A stretch of 47,163 bases of DNA. It comes from Sphingopyxis sp. 2PD (GTDB taxonomy: Bacteria; Pseudomonadota; Alphaproteobacteria; Sphingomonadales; Sphingomonadaceae). The notes beneath the pieces are model-generated. The model was given only the letters and a program-made list of their open reading frames with translations. It did not search any database and was not told the DNA's origin. The DNA lies in the NCBI RefSeq assembly GCF_005503695.1, contig NZ_SCMU01000024.1:1-47163 (forward strand). The letters are read 5' to 3'. Positions 31,397-41,637 of the stretch are shown here, piece after piece (positions within the stretch are counted from its first letter, which is position 1; every line of letters starts with the position of its first letter). Made by a program: the position numbers and the translations under genes.

Positions 31397-33994
31397 CTAC
31401 CCCAGCAAACTCTTGCTCGCCTGCTCGGTCACGTCGCGCGACAGGCCCGGCTGCGCCAGGATTCTTTCCAGCTCGCTCCGCATCACCGCCGCGCGCGCTT
31501 CGTCGAAGCGTTTCCAGCGGCCGAGCGGCGGGATCATCCGCGCCGCGGTTTGCGGGTTCTTGGGATCGAGCGCGATGACGAGGTCGGCGATCAGACGATA
31601 GCCCGCGCCGTCGGCCTGATGGAACGCCGCCTGATTGCCCGACAGCGCGCCATAGAGCGAGCGCACGCGGTTGGGGTTGGCGAGCGTGAAGTCGGGATGC
31701 TGCGCCAGTTCCTTCACCGCATCGACCGTATCGGGGCGCAGCGACCACGCCTGCACCTGGAACCATTTGTCGAGCACCAGCGGATTGTCGCGGTAGCGTT
31801 GATAGAAAATATCCAGCGCCGCCACGCGTTCGTCGCTGTCGCCATGCGCCAGCGTTGCGAGTGCCGCCTGCCGTTCAGTCATCCCGTCGGCGGCGGAGAA
31901 AATCCGGAACGCCAGCTCAGGCACATCGTCCAGCCCGGTGGCCGCGAGATAGACGAGCGCGACGCCGCGCAAGCGGCGACCGCCCTTCGCGGCGCGCGAC
32001 AGGTCGGTCGCGAGCGGCGCGGCCCCGCTCAGGATCGCGCGCCATTCGCTCTCCAGCGCTACGCCGATCGCCGCTTGCAGCGCCAGCCGTTCGCGGCGGA
32101 TCGCGTCGGGATCGACAGTCACCATCTGGTCGCCGATAAAGGCTTCGCTGGGCAGCAGAACCGCTTCGGCGACGAAGGCGGGATCGGCCTGACGCCCGGC
32201 CAGCGTCCCGGCCACCGCATCGATCACCGCGTCATGATCGAGCGCCCCGCCCGACACCGCGGCAACCAACGTGTCGAGCATCAGCTGCTGCAACGCCTCG
32301 TACCGCGCGAATGGATCATCATCATTCGCGGCGAGCCACGCGAGTTCGCCATCTGCGCGCGCGAAATCGACGATCACCGGCGCCGAAAAACCGCGATTGA
32401 GCGACAGCATAGGGCGGCTGTCCCCAGCGCCCAGCGGAACTGCCAAGTCGGCGCGGTCGAGCAGCACCAGCTGCTCGGCCGCCGCGTCTCCGCCGTGGCG
32501 GTCAAACGCCTTGATCCGTAGCGGGATGACCATCGGCTGCTTGTCGGACTGGCCCGGCGTCGCCGGCACAGTCTGCGCGAGGTGCAGAATCTGCTCCCCC
32601 GTCGCCGCATCAGTGTCGATCCGCGCAGTGACCCGCGGCGTCCCCGCCTGGCTGTACCACAGGCGGAACTGGGTCAGGTCAATCCCGGCGCCGTCCTCGG
32701 TCGCGCGGACAAAATCTTCGCAGGTTGCCGCCTCGCCGTCGTGGCGATCGAAATAGAGGTCGGTGCCTTTGCGAAACCGCTCCGCGCCGACCATCGTCGC
32801 CATCATGCGGATGATTTCGGCGCCTTTGTTATAGACGGTCGCGGTGTAGAAGTTGCTGATTTCCTGAAAGCTGTCGGGGCGGATCGGATGCGCCAGCGGC
32901 CCGGCGTCCTCCGGGAATTGCGCGGCGCGGAGCAGACGGACATCCTCAATCCGCTTGACCGCGGGCGACCCCATGTCGGCCGAGAAACATTGGTCGCGAT
33001 AGACGGTGAAGCCCTCTTTCAGCGACAGCTGGAACCAGTCGCGGCAGGTGACGCGATTGCCCGACCAATTGTGGAAATATTCATGCGCGACGACGCCCTC
33101 GACCCCGTCATAATCGACGTCGGTCGCGGTGTCGGGGTCGGCGAGGATGTAGCGGGTGTTGAAGACGTTGAGTCCCTTGTTCTCCATCGCCCCCATGTTG
33201 AAATCGCTGACCGCAACGATGTTGAACAGGTCGAGGTCATATTCGCGGCCATAGACGCGCTCGTCCCACGCCATGCTGTCCTTGAGCGCCTGCATCGCGT
33301 GGCCGGTGCGATCGAGGTCGCCGTCGCGGACCCAGATGCCGAGCTCAACCTTGCGCCCCGACATCGTCGTGAAGCTGTCGCGGTTGACCACCAGGTCGCC
33401 CGCGACGAGCGCAAACAGATAGCTCGGCTTCGGCCACGGATCTTCCCACAGCGCCCAATGATTGCCGCCCGCGCCGTCGCCCTTGGCGATGCAATTGCCG
33501 TTCGACAGCAGGATCGGGAACGCGGCCTTGTCGCCCTCCATCCGCACCTTGTACCGGCTGAGCACATCGGGACGGTCGGGGTGAAAGGTGATGCGGCGGA
33601 ACCCCTCGGCCTCGCACTGGGTGCAGAGCATCCCGTTCGACGCATAGAGCCCCATCAGCTGGGTGTTCGCCGCGGGGTGGATGAGCGTATCGATCTCGAC
33701 CGTCGCCGTGGTCCGCTCACCCAGGTCGACGATCAGGTCGCTGCCGTCCATCCGCCAGTCGTTCCAGCCCTCGCCATCGACGCGCACCGCCGCCGGCGTC
33801 AGCCCGTCGCCGCGCAGCACGAGCGGCACCGGCGCATCGGCCTGGCGCACCACCGACAGCGCCGCCGCGACGCGCGTCGCCTCGACAGCCAGCGCGAAAT
33901 CGAGCGCGACGTCGGGCACCTGCCATTCGGGCGGGCGATAATCGCCGCGGTGGATGGTGACGGGAAGGACGGGAGTGGAAGAGGCGTCGGTCAT
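31397..33994 (-). CDS. pepN: Aminopeptidase N (M1 family)
   Basis: An 865-aa zinc metallopeptidase that removes N-terminal residues from peptides in the cytosol. GAMEN is at 268-272 and the zinc site HEYFH at 304-308 (HExxH), with the third ligand Glu327 in LSLKEGFT. The sequence VAHEYFHNWSGNRVTCRDWF is typical of the PepN subfamily. The C-terminal helical domain runs from about residue 540. The length is close to the family's norm. It is divergent from the epimerase-like gene at 34041, with 46 nt between the starts. Confidence 0.97.
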   Translation of the reverse strand: MTDASSTPVLPVTIHRGDYRPPEWQVPDVALDFALAVEATRVAAALSVVRQADAPVPLVLRGDGLTPAAVRVDGEGWNDWRMDGSDLIVDLGERTTATVEIDTLIHPAANTQLMGLYASNGMLCTQCEAEGFRRITFHPDRPDVLSRYKVRMEGDKAAFPILLSNGNCIAKGDGAGGNHWALWEDPWPKPSYLFALVAGDLVVNRDSFTTMSGRKVELGIWVRDGDLDRTGHAMQALKDSMAWDERVYGREYDLDLFNIVAVSDFNMGAMENKGLNVFNTRYILADPDTATDVDYDGVEGVVAHEYFHNWSGNRVTCRDWFQLSLKEGFTVYRDQCFSADMGSPAVKRIEDVRLLRAAQFPEDAGPLAHPIRPDSFQEISNFYTATVYNKGAEIIRMMATMVGAERFRKGTDLYFDRHDGEAATCEDFVRATEDGAGIDLTQFRLWYSQAGTPRVTARIDTDAATGEQILHLAQTVPATPGQSDKQPMVIPLRIKAFDRHGGDAAAEQLVLLDRADLAVPLGAGDSRPMLSLNRGFSAPVIVDFARADGELAWLAANDDDPFARYEALQQLMLDTLVAAVSGGALDHDAVIDAVAGTLAGRQADPAFVAEAVLLPSEAFIGDQMVTVDPDAIRRERLALQAAIGVALESEWRAILSGAAPLATDLSRAAKGGRRLRGVALVYLAATGLDDVPELAFRIFSAADGMTERQAALATLAHGDSDERVAALDIFYQRYRDNPLVLDKWFQVQAWSLRPDTVDAVKELAQHPDFTLANPNRVRSLYGALSGNQAAFHQADGAGYRLIADLVIALDPKNPQTAARMIPPLGRWKRFDEARAAVMRSELERILAQPGLSRDVTEQASKSLLG

Positions 33995-34040
33995 GTTTCG
34001 GGTCTAGGCGCGGGGCGCGGGCCGCGCAATAAGGCGGGCG

Positions 34041-34832
34041 ATGGGACAGATGCTGATTTTCGGGTTGGGCTATGCCGCCAGCCACCTTGCCGACCGCCTG
34101 CGCGCGCGCGGGTGGGACGTGGCAGGGACGACGCAGGACGGACGCGGCGACAGCATTGCGTTCGGCGATGAGGCACGCGTGCTGGCGGCGTTGCGGTCGG
34201 CGACGCATATCCTGTCGTCGGTTCCGCCTGTCGAGGGCGCCGATCCGGTGCTGGCACGCTATGGTGACGCCATCGCGCTCGCCCCGGCGGCATGGGTCGG
34301 CTATCTGTCCTCGACCGGAGTCTATGGCGACGCGGGTGGCGCGTGGGTGGACGAGAGCGCGCCGATCAGGGGACGCCGCGCAGACCGCAACGCCGCCGAT
34401 GCAGCGTGGCAGCGACTGCGCGGTGACGTATCGGTCTTTCGCCTGCCCGGCATCTATGGCCCCGGTCGCTCGATCCTCGATCGCATCCGCGAAGGCCGCG
34501 CGCACCGGATCGCCTTGCCCGAGCAGGTGTTCAGCCGGGTGCATGTCGACGACATCGCGGGCGGCGTGATTGCGTCGTTTCGTGGACCGGCGGGGGCCTA
34601 TAATCTCGCCGATGACGAGCCGTGCCACCAGAACCGGCTGGTCGAATGGGGCTGCGCGATCCTGGGAATGCCGTTGCCGCCGCTGCAAACGCTGGACGAG
34701 GCGGGCCTGTCGCCGGCTGCGCGGGCCTTTTACGCCGAGAACCGGCGCGTTGCGAATGGCAAGGCGAAGCGGCTCTTGGGGTGGACGCCGCGTTATCCCA
34801 GCTTTCGCGAAGGGGTGGTGAGCTGCTCATAA
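34041..34832 (+). CDS. NAD(P)-dependent epimerase/SDR-like protein (YeeZ type)
   Basis: A 263-aa extended SDR-like protein. The Rossmann motif is MLIFGLGYAASHLADRLRAR (GxGYxxxxL), as in the YeeZ subgroup rather than classical TGxxGxxG. It has YLSSTGVYGDAGGAWVDESA, then FRLPGIYGPGRSILDRIREG and RVHVDDIAGGVIASF. The catalytic YxxxK is not apparent, as is common in YeeZ proteins. The start could be 34041 or 34050. Substrate unknown. Confidence 0.83.
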   Translation: MGQMLIFGLGYAASHLADRLRARGWDVAGTTQDGRGDSIAFGDEARVLAALRSATHILSSVPPVEGADPVLARYGDAIALAPAAWVGYLSSTGVYGDAGGAWVDESAPIRGRRADRNAADAAWQRLRGDVSVFRLPGIYGPGRSILDRIREGRAHRIALPEQVFSRVHVDDIAGGVIASFRGPAGAYNLADDEPCHQNRLVEWGCAILGMPLPPLQTLDEAGLSPAARAFYAENRRVANGKAKRLLGWTPRYPSFREGVVSCS

Positions 34833-34839
34833 GAGTCGC

Positions 34840-34922
34840 CCCCGCGAAGGCGGGGGCCGCTGGCAGCGCATTCCGGCATCGCTGTGTAAACCGAATGCGG
34901 CCCCCGCATTCGCGGGGGCGAC
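34840..34922. repeat. Imperfect palindrome (GCGAAGGCGGGGGCC type)
   Basis: CGCCCCCGCGAAGGCGGGGG and its inverse GCCCCCGCATTCGCGGGGGCG flank about 45 nt that also contain GCATTCCGGC/GCCGCATTC-like arms. It is a common sphingomonad intergenic repeat that sits between convergent genes and could end both transcripts. Confidence 0.65.
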
Positions 34923-34925
34923 GGA

Positions 34926-36218
34926 TCAAATCAACACATCCACCGTGTGGATCAACACCCCGACCAGCCCGCCGACCAGCGTGCCGTTGATGCGGATATA
35001 TTGCAGGTCATCTCCGACCGCATTTTCCAGCCGGTCGGTGATCGTCTTCGCGTCCCAGCCGCGGATCGTGTCGGACACGAGCTTCAGCGCGGTTTCGCCA
35101 TAGCTATCGACCATGCCGACGACGGCGCGGCGCGCGTAGCGGTTGAGCGTGCACTTGATATGGGCATCCTCGCCCAGCATCGCCCCGAATTGCGTCACCA
35201 GTTCGCCGATCCGCCCCGCGAGCATCGTGTCGGGATTGCGCGCCGCCTTGAGCAGTGCGCTGCGTCCCTGTTCCCACAGGCCGTCGAGCCAACGCTTGAC
35301 CGCCTTATTCTCGAGCAATTCGTCGCGGACCTTGGCGACCTTTGCCTTCACCTCAGGATCGTGCTGCAGGTCGAGCGCCATCTTGGCGAGGCCCTCTTCG
35401 ACACGAATGCGCAGCGGGTGCGTTTCATCCTCCGCCATCTCGCTCAGCAGCTTTGACAGCCCGGCAACGATGCGATTGGAAATGCTCTCGTCGAGCCCGG
35501 TGAAGCGCACGATCGCGTTCGAATTGTCGTGGACCATCTGATGGATCAGATGCTCGTTGAGTTCGAGCGTTTTCGACCCCCATTTGACCATCGCGTCGAG
35601 CAGCGGCTGATGCCGCCCCTCGGCCAGCGCCGCCTGCATCGCCTGCCCCAGCAGCGGCGCGACATCGAGTTCGCGCAAGCGATCGGCAATCGCCGATTTG
35701 ACCATGCCGCCCAGCCGCTGCTGGTCGAGCGCCCCGAGCCCGTCGGCGATGATCCGCGACGCTCCGAGCCGCAGCCGCCCGCCGCCCTCGCCCGGCTGCG
35801 ACAGGAATTTGCCCACTGCGCCCGCAACGTCGACCGTCTGCATCTTGCGCGCGATCAGGCGCGGCAGCAGGAAGTTGGTGAGCAGGAAGCGGGCGAGCGT
35901 GTCGCCGATGCGGTTCTTGTTGCGCGGCACGATCGCCGTGTGAGGAATCGGCAGCCCCATCGGGTGCCGGAACAGCGCGGTCACCGCGAACCAGTCGGCT
36001 AGCCCGCCGACCATCGCCGCCTCGGCAAAGGCGCGGACAAACCCGATCGCGGGGTGGACATCCTGATAAAATTTGGCGGTGACAAAGATGATCGCCATCA
36101 CCACCAACATGCCCGTCGCGACCATCCGGACGTTCAGCCCGCCGGTCGGAACGGCAACGCCCACCCCGGCGGGGTGGGCGCGTCCGGCGGTCGCCGGGGT
36201 CGAAGCTTTATCGATCAT
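34926..36218 (-). CDS. DUF445 family membrane protein
   Basis: A protein of 430 aa from 36218 (MIDKASTPATAGRAHPAGVG), or 443 aa from the in-frame ATG at 36257. A TM segment lies near MLVVMAIIFVTAKFY, then AEAAMVGGLADWFAVTALFR then HPMGLPIPHTAIVPRNKNRI, the hallmark DUF445 motif. The long middle part is helical and soluble, with a second TM at the C terminus (INGTLVGGLVGVLIHTVDVL). The family's role is unknown; homologues are linked to the cell envelope. Confidence 0.9.
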   Translation of the reverse strand: MIDKASTPATAGRAHPAGVGVAVPTGGLNVRMVATGMLVVMAIIFVTAKFYQDVHPAIGFVRAFAEAAMVGGLADWFAVTALFRHPMGLPIPHTAIVPRNKNRIGDTLARFLLTNFLLPRLIARKMQTVDVAGAVGKFLSQPGEGGGRLRLGASRIIADGLGALDQQRLGGMVKSAIADRLRELDVAPLLGQAMQAALAEGRHQPLLDAMVKWGSKTLELNEHLIHQMVHDNSNAIVRFTGLDESISNRIVAGLSKLLSEMAEDETHPLRIRVEEGLAKMALDLQHDPEVKAKVAKVRDELLENKAVKRWLDGLWEQGRSALLKAARNPDTMLAGRIGELVTQFGAMLGEDAHIKCTLNRYARRAVVGMVDSYGETALKLVSDTIRGWDAKTITDRLENAVGDDLQYIRINGTLVGGLVGVLIHTVDVLI

Positions 36219-36281
36219 CCGCTTAAAATGGCGACGCGACGCAAAAGTTGCAACCAAGGCCGCACATTTGCGCGCGTCACG

Positions 36282-39200
36282 CTATTCGGCAGGCTGCGGT
36301 GCCGGTTCCCCATGCGGTTTCGTGTCGTCACCCTTTCGATAGGTGAGCAGATTGCGCGAGAAGAAGCGACCGAGGCGTTTTTCGATACTGTCGGCCAGGC
36401 TGAAGCCCGCCGGAACGATCAGCAACGTCAGCACCGTCGACAGGATCAGCCCGCCGATCACCACGACGCCCATCGGCGCGCGCCACGCCCCGTCGCCAGA
36501 AAGCGAGATCGCCGTCGGCACCATGCCGGCAACCATCGCGATCGTCGTCATAACGATCGGCTGCGCGCGCTTGCGCCCAGCGTCGAGCAGCGCCGGCACC
36601 TTGGCAATGCCGTGGTCCATTTCCTCGATCGCGAAATCGACGAGCAGGATCGAGTTTTTCGCCACGATCCCGAGCAGCATAAGGATGCCGATATAGACCG
36701 GCATAGAGATTTCCATGCCTGTGATCCATAGACCGAGCAGTCCCCCCAGCGGCGCAAGCAACAACGACGACATGTTGACGAAGGGCGACAGGAAGCGGCG
36801 ATAGAGCAGCACCAGCGTCGAGAAAACCAGCGCCAACCCGGCAAGCACGGCGATCACGAAGTTGGTGATCAGCTCCTCCATGAACTTCTGCTGGCCCTGG
36901 ACGATCTTGCGGATGCCCTGCGGCATATTCTTGACCGACGGCAGCGCGTCGATCTTCGTCTGCGCGTTGCTGTTCACCAGCCCCTTCGCCAAATCCGCAC
37001 CGATCACGATCCGGCGGGTCTGGTTGTAACGACGGAGTTCGGTCGGCCCGGCGCCGAAGCTGATCTCGGCGACGGCTTTCAGCGGCACGGTGGTTCCGCG
37101 CGTCGTCGGCACCGGCAGGTTTTCGAGAGTCGCGAGGCTGCGCCGCGAATCTTCGGACAACAGGACACGGATCGGAATCTGCCGATCGGACAGCGAGAAT
37201 TTGGCTGCGTTCTGGTCGATGTCACCTAAGGTCGCGATGCGGATCGTCTGGCTGAGCGCGGCTGTCGTAACGCCCAGATCGGCGGCCAGGTCCATGCGCG
37301 GATTGACGATGATTTCAGGACGCGGAATGTCGCCCTCGATCCGCGGCGCGCGCAGTTCCTTAAGCCCGCTCATCTCCTTCACGATCTTCAGCGCATGTTT
37401 TTCGAGGGCGACCGGATCGTCGCCGCCGATGATGAAGCTGATGTCGCGGCCCGAAAAACCGCCCGACTGGCTCTGGAACGATACGCGCGCGTCGGGAATC
37501 GCCGCCATCTTGGGCTGCAGACTCCGCTCCCAGTCGACACTGCTCGTCTCGCGATCCTTTTTCAGTGTGATATAGACACTCCCGCCGCCGACATTGACGT
37601 CGTAGAATGCATTTTCAACATTGCGGTCGGCCATCAGTATCCGGTTGACCTGGTTCGAGATATGCTCGCTCTGCCCAAGCGTCGAGCCCGGGGGCAGTTC
37701 ATAGCTGATCTGGCTGTAATCGCTGTTGATCGTCGGCTGGAATTGGCTGGGCAAGATCATGAACATTACTGCGGTCAAACCGAGGGCCGCCACGCCAATC
37801 CCCACGATCCACACGCGGTGATCGAACAGGCGGGCAAAGGCGCGCTGCGCCATGAACTTGGCCCAGCGAGTAAAGGCCCAACCGCGCATACCGACCACAT
37901 AAGCCAATGCGCCGAGCAGGATCTGCAGCAGACTGCTGATCAGGAACACCGCGACCGCCGTGAACGGTGTTTTCAGAAGGAAGTGTAGCGCAGCATTCGG
38001 TTCATCCTGTCCAACCGGCACCGGCGCAAAATATTGCAAGGTCATCATGACCAGCGTCCCGAACGCCAACAGGAGCGGCAAGAGCAGGAATATCAGCCGC
38101 GTCGCGGTCGGCTCGAAGCGTGCACGCACCGTCTTATGCTTGCTGTCGTCGAGCGTCCAGCGCAGGAGATTCTCATAGCGATCGACCCACGGTCCCGACG
38201 CATGATCCTGTTCACCCTGCGCCGATAGGAAATAGGCCGCGATCATCGGCGTGATCATGCGCGCGACCGCGAGGCTGACGAGTACCGCAAAGACGATCGT
38301 CATGCCGAACTGGATGAAGAATTGTCCCGACACGCCGGGCATCAGCGCGACCGGCAGGAACACCGCAACGATCGACATGGTGGTTGCCACGACCGCGAGG
38401 CCGATTTCATCTGCGGCGTCGATCGACGCCTGATAGGCGGTCTTGCCCATTCGCATATGCCTGACGATATTTTCGATCTCGACGATCGCGTCGTCGACGA
38501 GCACACCGGCGACCAGGCTGAGCGCGAGCAGCGACAGGCCGTTGAGCGAAAAGCCCATCATGTCCATGAACCAAAAGGTCGGGATCGCCGACAACGGGAT
38601 CGCCAGCGCGCTAATCAGCGTAGCGCGCCAGTCGCGGAGGAACAGGAAAACGACGACGACCGCAAGGATCGCGCCCTCGATCATCGCGAGCATCGAGCTG
38701 CGATATTGCTCCTTGGTATATTCGGTGCGGGTGAAGAGGATCTTGAAGTTGACCTTCGGGTTGTTCTTCTTGATCTCGGCAAGCTTCTTAATCGCCTCGT
38801 CATGGACGGTGACGTCGGACGAACCCTTGGCCTTTTCGATCGAGAAGGACAGCACCTGTCGTCCCGCGATCTTGGCAATATTGCGCTGTTCCGCATAGCC
38901 GTCGCTGACCGTCGCGACATCGCTGAGCCGGATGGTACGACCATTGCCCAGCGACAGCTGATAATTGCCCAACTGATTGGCGGTTCCGGCATTGCCGAGG
39001 ACGCGCACTGCCTGTTCGGACCCGGCGATCTCTGTACGCCCGCCCGCAGCATTGACGTTGACCTGGCGTAGCTGCTGGTTGATCTGGCTGGCCGTCACAC
39101 CATAGCTTTGCATGCGCGCGGGATCGAGGATGACGCGGATTTCGCGATCGACGCCGCCGGAACGACTTACGCGCGACATGCCGGGGATCGACAGCAGATC

Positions 39201-39698
39201 CTTGGCCACCGTGTTATCGACGAACCACGACAGCTGTTCCAGCGTCATGTCGGTCGCTTCCACTGCGAAATAGGTGATCGGCCCACCCGCAAAATCGACG
39301 CGCATGACCTGCGGTTCCAGGATCCCATCAGGCAGGTCGCTGCGGATCTGCTGGACCGCCTGATTGACGTCGTTATACGCGCGGTCGATCGGGGTACCGA
39401 TGGCGAACTGCACCATCGTGCGGCTGCTGCCTTCGCCGACATAGGACGACATGTCTTCGACGCCGCTCACCGCGCGAACTGCAGCTTCGACGCGCTGCGT
39501 CACCTGCGTCTCAAGTTCCGTGGGCGCCGCGCCCGGCTGGGCGACGATGATCTGCACCGCCGGGAATTCGACGTCCGGATTGTCGTTGACGTCCATACGG
39601 TTGAAGCTGACGACGCCCGCCAGCAGCAGCAGCACAAACATGACGATGGGCGGCACCGGATTGCGGATGCACCAGGCGGAGATGTTACGGAAGCTCAT
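36282..39698 (-). CDS. RND efflux permease (HAE-1 type) with central insertion
   Basis: A 1138-aa inner-membrane proton-driven transporter, about 100 residues longer than AcrB-type pumps. [20 protein letters not shown] leads to TM1; the TM4 proton-relay Asp pair is Asp402-Asp403 in [15 protein letters not shown]6 ends near 490. Residues about 530-615 form an insertion not seen in typical pumps, with two extra hydrophobic stretches ([18 protein letters not shown] and [18 protein letters not shown]). The second repeat starts near 628. It is likely to pair with the adaptor upstream; no outer-membrane channel gene lies nearby. Confidence 0.93.
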   Translation of the reverse strand: MSFRNISAWCIRNPVPPIVMFVLLLLAGVVSFNRMDVNDNPDVEFPAVQIIVAQPGAAPTELETQVTQRVEAAVRAVSGVEDMSSYVGEGSSRTMVQFAIGTPIDRAYNDVNQAVQQIRSDLPDGILEPQVMRVDFAGGPITYFAVEATDMTLEQLSWFVDNTVAKDLLSIPGMSRVSRSGGVDREIRVILDPARMQSYGVTASQINQQLRQVNVNAAGGRTEIAGSEQAVRVLGNAGTANQLGNYQLSLGNGRTIRLSDVATVSDGYAEQRNIAKIAGRQVLSFSIEKAKGSSDVTVHDEAIKKLAEIKKNNPKVNFKILFTRTEYTKEQYRSSMLAMIEGAILAVVVVFLFLRDWRATLISALAIPLSAIPTFWFMDMMGFSLNGLSLLALSLVAGVLVDDAIVEIENIVRHMRMGKTAYQASIDAADEIGLAVVATTMSIVAVFLPVALMPGVSGQFFIQFGMTIVFAVLVSLAVARMITPMIAAYFLSAQGEQDHASGPWVDRYENLLRWTLDDSKHKTVRARFEPTATRLIFLLLPLLLAFGTLVMMTLQYFAPVPVGQDEPNAALHFLLKTPFTAVAVFLISSLLQILLGALAYVVGMRGWAFTRWAKFMAQRAFARLFDHRVWIVGIGVAALGLTAVMFMILPSQFQPTINSDYSQISYELPPGSTLGQSEHISNQVNRILMADRNVENAFYDVNVGGGSVYITLKKDRETSSVDWERSLQPKMAAIPDARVSFQSQSGGFSGRDISFIIGGDDPVALEKHALKIVKEMSGLKELRAPRIEGDIPRPEIIVNPRMDLAADLGVTTAALSQTIRIATLGDIDQNAAKFSLSDRQIPIRVLLSEDSRRSLATLENLPVPTTRGTTVPLKAVAEISFGAGPTELRRYNQTRRIVIGADLAKGLVNSNAQTKIDALPSVKNMPQGIRKIVQGQQKFMEELITNFVIAVLAGLALVFSTLVLLYRRFLSPFVNMSSLLLAPLGGLLGLWITGMEISMPVYIGILMLLGIVAKNSILLVDFAIEEMDHGIAKVPALLDAGRKRAQPIVMTTIAMVAGMVPTAISLSGDGAWRAPMGVVVIGGLILSTVLTLLIVPAGFSLADSIEKRLGRFFSRNLLTYRKGDDTKPHGEPAPQPAE

Positions 39699-39742
39699 GA
39701 TTCAAACGCCCTTGTGCGCATGCCCAGCGATGGACAGGCCGA

Positions 39743-40954
39743 TCAGTTCGACGATTTCTGGAGAACCGGCTTCACCTTGTCTCCGACGTTCAGGAACGCG
39801 CCAGCCAGCACGATCACGCGCTCGTTGCCGGTCAGCCCCGATGCGATGGCGACGCCAGCATCGGACACCGACCCGACCTTGACCGCGCGGCGTTCGACCT
39901 TGTTGTCCTTGCCGACGACCAGCACAAAGCTGCCCTCGGCACTGCTCTGCACGGCGCTTTCGGGCAGCAGCGGCGCTTCGCCCGAGCCGGCAATAAGTTG
40001 GGCATCGGCAAAGCCGCCGGGACGCAGTTCGGCGCTGTAGGGGATCGCGATCCGCACCATGCCCTGGCGGGTCTGCGGATCGATGACCGGCGATTTCTGC
40101 CACACCTGTCCGGCGATGCCCTGCACGGCGCCCACCGGCGTCACGGTGGCGCGCGTCCCGACGGGAATCCGCGCCAGATCGGCCTCGGCAAGCTGTGCCA
40201 TCATTTCCATCTCGCCGCCGCGCGCCATGCGGAACAGGACACCGCTGCCCGAACTGACGATCTGGCCGGGTTCGACCTGCCGCGTCAGCACCAGACCGGC
40301 GGCGGGCGCAACGATGTTGAGGCGGCCGTTGCGCGCCTGCGATTCCGCATATTGCGCCTGCGCGACGCGGACGCGCGCATTGGCGGCGTCACGGGTGGCG
40401 CGCTTGCGATCAATATCCGCCTTGGAAATAAAGCCGCGCGACACCAGCGCGTCGGCGCGGGTCAATTCGGCCTGCGCCAGGTCGGCGTCGGCCTGCGCGA
40501 CGCGGATCGACGCCGCCAAGCTGGCGGCCTGCTGCGCCTGAACCGACCGGTCGATGATCGCGAGCGGTTGCCCGGCGCCGACCCACTGGCCGGGTTCGAC
40601 CAGCACGCGCACGACCTGACCGCCTTCGCCGGCGACGCCGACCGGCATTTCGCGGCGCGCCGCGATCGTGCCGTTGGCCGAGATCATGGCCTGTACGGAC
40701 TGACGGCCGGGGATCACCACGGTGACGTTAGGAATACTGGCCTCGCCCGGGGTGCCAGGAGCGGCACCGCCAGCGCCCGCGGCGCCTTCCTTGCTGGAGC
40801 TGAATGCGTACCATGCGGCGGCCAGCGCGAGTGCGATCAGCACCACTGCGATGATCAGCCGCGTCCGCTTGCGGCGGCTTTCCGCCTTGTCATAATAGCT
40901 CTGGGTCGAACCCGCGAGGCTGTCCATCACATCCACTTTCCGCTCGTAGTTCAC
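39743..40954 (-). CDS. RND periplasmic adaptor (membrane fusion protein)
   Basis: A 403-aa protein. The GTG start at 40954 is preferred because GGAGG lies 8 nt upstream; a later ATG is possible. TM anchor at about residues 33-50 (LIIAVVLIALALAAAWYAF). The lipoyl-like halves are VGVAGEGGQVVRVLVEPGQW and NGRLNIVAPAAGLVLTRQVE, with a coiled hairpin between them (AASIRVAQADADLAQAELTR). It bridges the permease and an outer-membrane channel. The stop is 44 nt before the permease start. Confidence 0.92.
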   Translation of the reverse strand: MNYERKVDVMDSLAGSTQSYYDKAESRRKRTRLIIAVVLIALALAAAWYAFSSSKEGAAGAGGAAPGTPGEASIPNVTVVIPGRQSVQAMISANGTIAARREMPVGVAGEGGQVVRVLVEPGQWVGAGQPLAIIDRSVQAQQAASLAASIRVAQADADLAQAELTRADALVSRGFISKADIDRKRATRDAANARVRVAQAQYAESQARNGRLNIVAPAAGLVLTRQVEPGQIVSSGSGVLFRMARGGEMEMMAQLAEADLARIPVGTRATVTPVGAVQGIAGQVWQKSPVIDPQTRQGMVRIAIPYSAELRPGGFADAQLIAGSGEAPLLPESAVQSSAEGSFVLVVGKDNKVERRAVKVGSVSDAGVAIASGLTGNERVIVLAGAFLNVGDKVKPVLQKSSN

Positions 40955-41051
40955 GCCATATTCCTCCCTGCCTGTGGCGGCATCCGATGCGGCAAGCGCG
41001 ACTGCGCTTCGCCCCCTCAGGCCCGCACGACAGGACCGAAATCCCGCACGA

Positions 41052-41083
41052 GGTGTATTACCTAATTAAATCACCGCTTGCAA
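41052..41083 (-). promoter_or_regulatory. Predicted promoter and operator of the RND operon
   Basis: On the minus strand TTGCAA (41078-41083) and TAATAC (41055-41060) are exactly 17 nt apart, about 100 nt before the adaptor start. The same segment (41052-41075) is an imperfect AT-rich palindrome with GGTG/CACC ends, as expected for a TetR- or MarR-type operator over the promoter. No regulator gene lies close by. Confidence 0.5.
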
Positions 41084-41168
41084 GAGGCCAAAACTCGTCC
41101 CCCCGCCCGCGCGCCGGGGCGCGGTCCATAAGCCGATATTGTTGCGATTTCCAGTGGTTGCAGACATG

Positions 41169-41203
41169 AAAAAGGGCGGCGCGCCTGACGGCGGGCCACC
41201 CTT
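41169..41203 (-). terminator. Rho-independent terminator of the GlsB-like gene
   Basis: On the minus strand AAGGGTGGC (41203-41195) pairs with GCCGCCCTT (41180-41172), with one G-U wobble, and is followed by TTTTT. It lies 44 nt after the stop of the 41247-41516 gene. Confidence 0.7.
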
Positions 41204-41246
41204 TGATCCGGTCGGTCGCGAACGACCGATGCCGGTTATAGTCGAT

Positions 41247-41516
41247 TCAGCGAACGCGACCGCGGCGCACCAGATTGACGACGGCGAGCAGCACGACGGC
41301 ACCGATAAATGCGGTCAGCAGCGTCATTGGATCAAACGCATTGCCGCGCAGGTGCCCGCCACCCAGGAACTGGCCGAACAGGAACCGCCCGAGGATCGAG
41401 CCGACGCAGCCGACGATGATGTTGAGGAAGATACCCTGCTGCGCATCGGTGCGCATCACAATGCTGGCCAGCCAGCCGATAACACCGCCCATGATGATTG
41501 CGATAATGAAATCCAT
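41247..41516 (-). CDS. GlsB/YeaQ/YmgE-family membrane protein, copy 1
   Basis: An 89-aa membrane protein of three TM segments. It starts MDFIIAIIMGGVIGWLASIV then MRTDAQQGIFLNIIVGCVGS and ILGRFLFG, with the family's GxxxGWxAS, MRTDAQQG and NIxVGxxGxxLG motifs. These are stress-responsive transglycosylase-associated proteins of the inner membrane. GGGGGT precedes the start. A paralogue lies directly upstream. Confidence 0.9.
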   Translation of the reverse strand: MDFIIAIIMGGVIGWLASIVMRTDAQQGIFLNIIVGCVGSILGRFLFGQFLGGGHLRGNAFDPMTLLTAFIGAVVLLAVVNLVRRGRVR

Positions 41517-41637
41517 GATATTGACCCCCTACGATCATTGGTGTCGCCCGCCTTGGCAGGCATGGCATTGTTAACCCAGTTATTTGAAAGCGCCTAGCGG
41601 AATAGCGGCGGCGCCAAGTGCACCGCCGCGACCCCGG

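Noticed and set aside
29198..32521. A 1107-aa plus-strand frame across GST, ureohydrolase and pepN
   Set aside because: It runs antisense through three well-supported genes and the repeat-rich gap between them, so it cannot be a real gene.
32582..34171. A 529-aa plus-strand frame opposite pepN
   Set aside because: Antisense shadow of the 5' half of aminopeptidase N; no start signal or protein family features.
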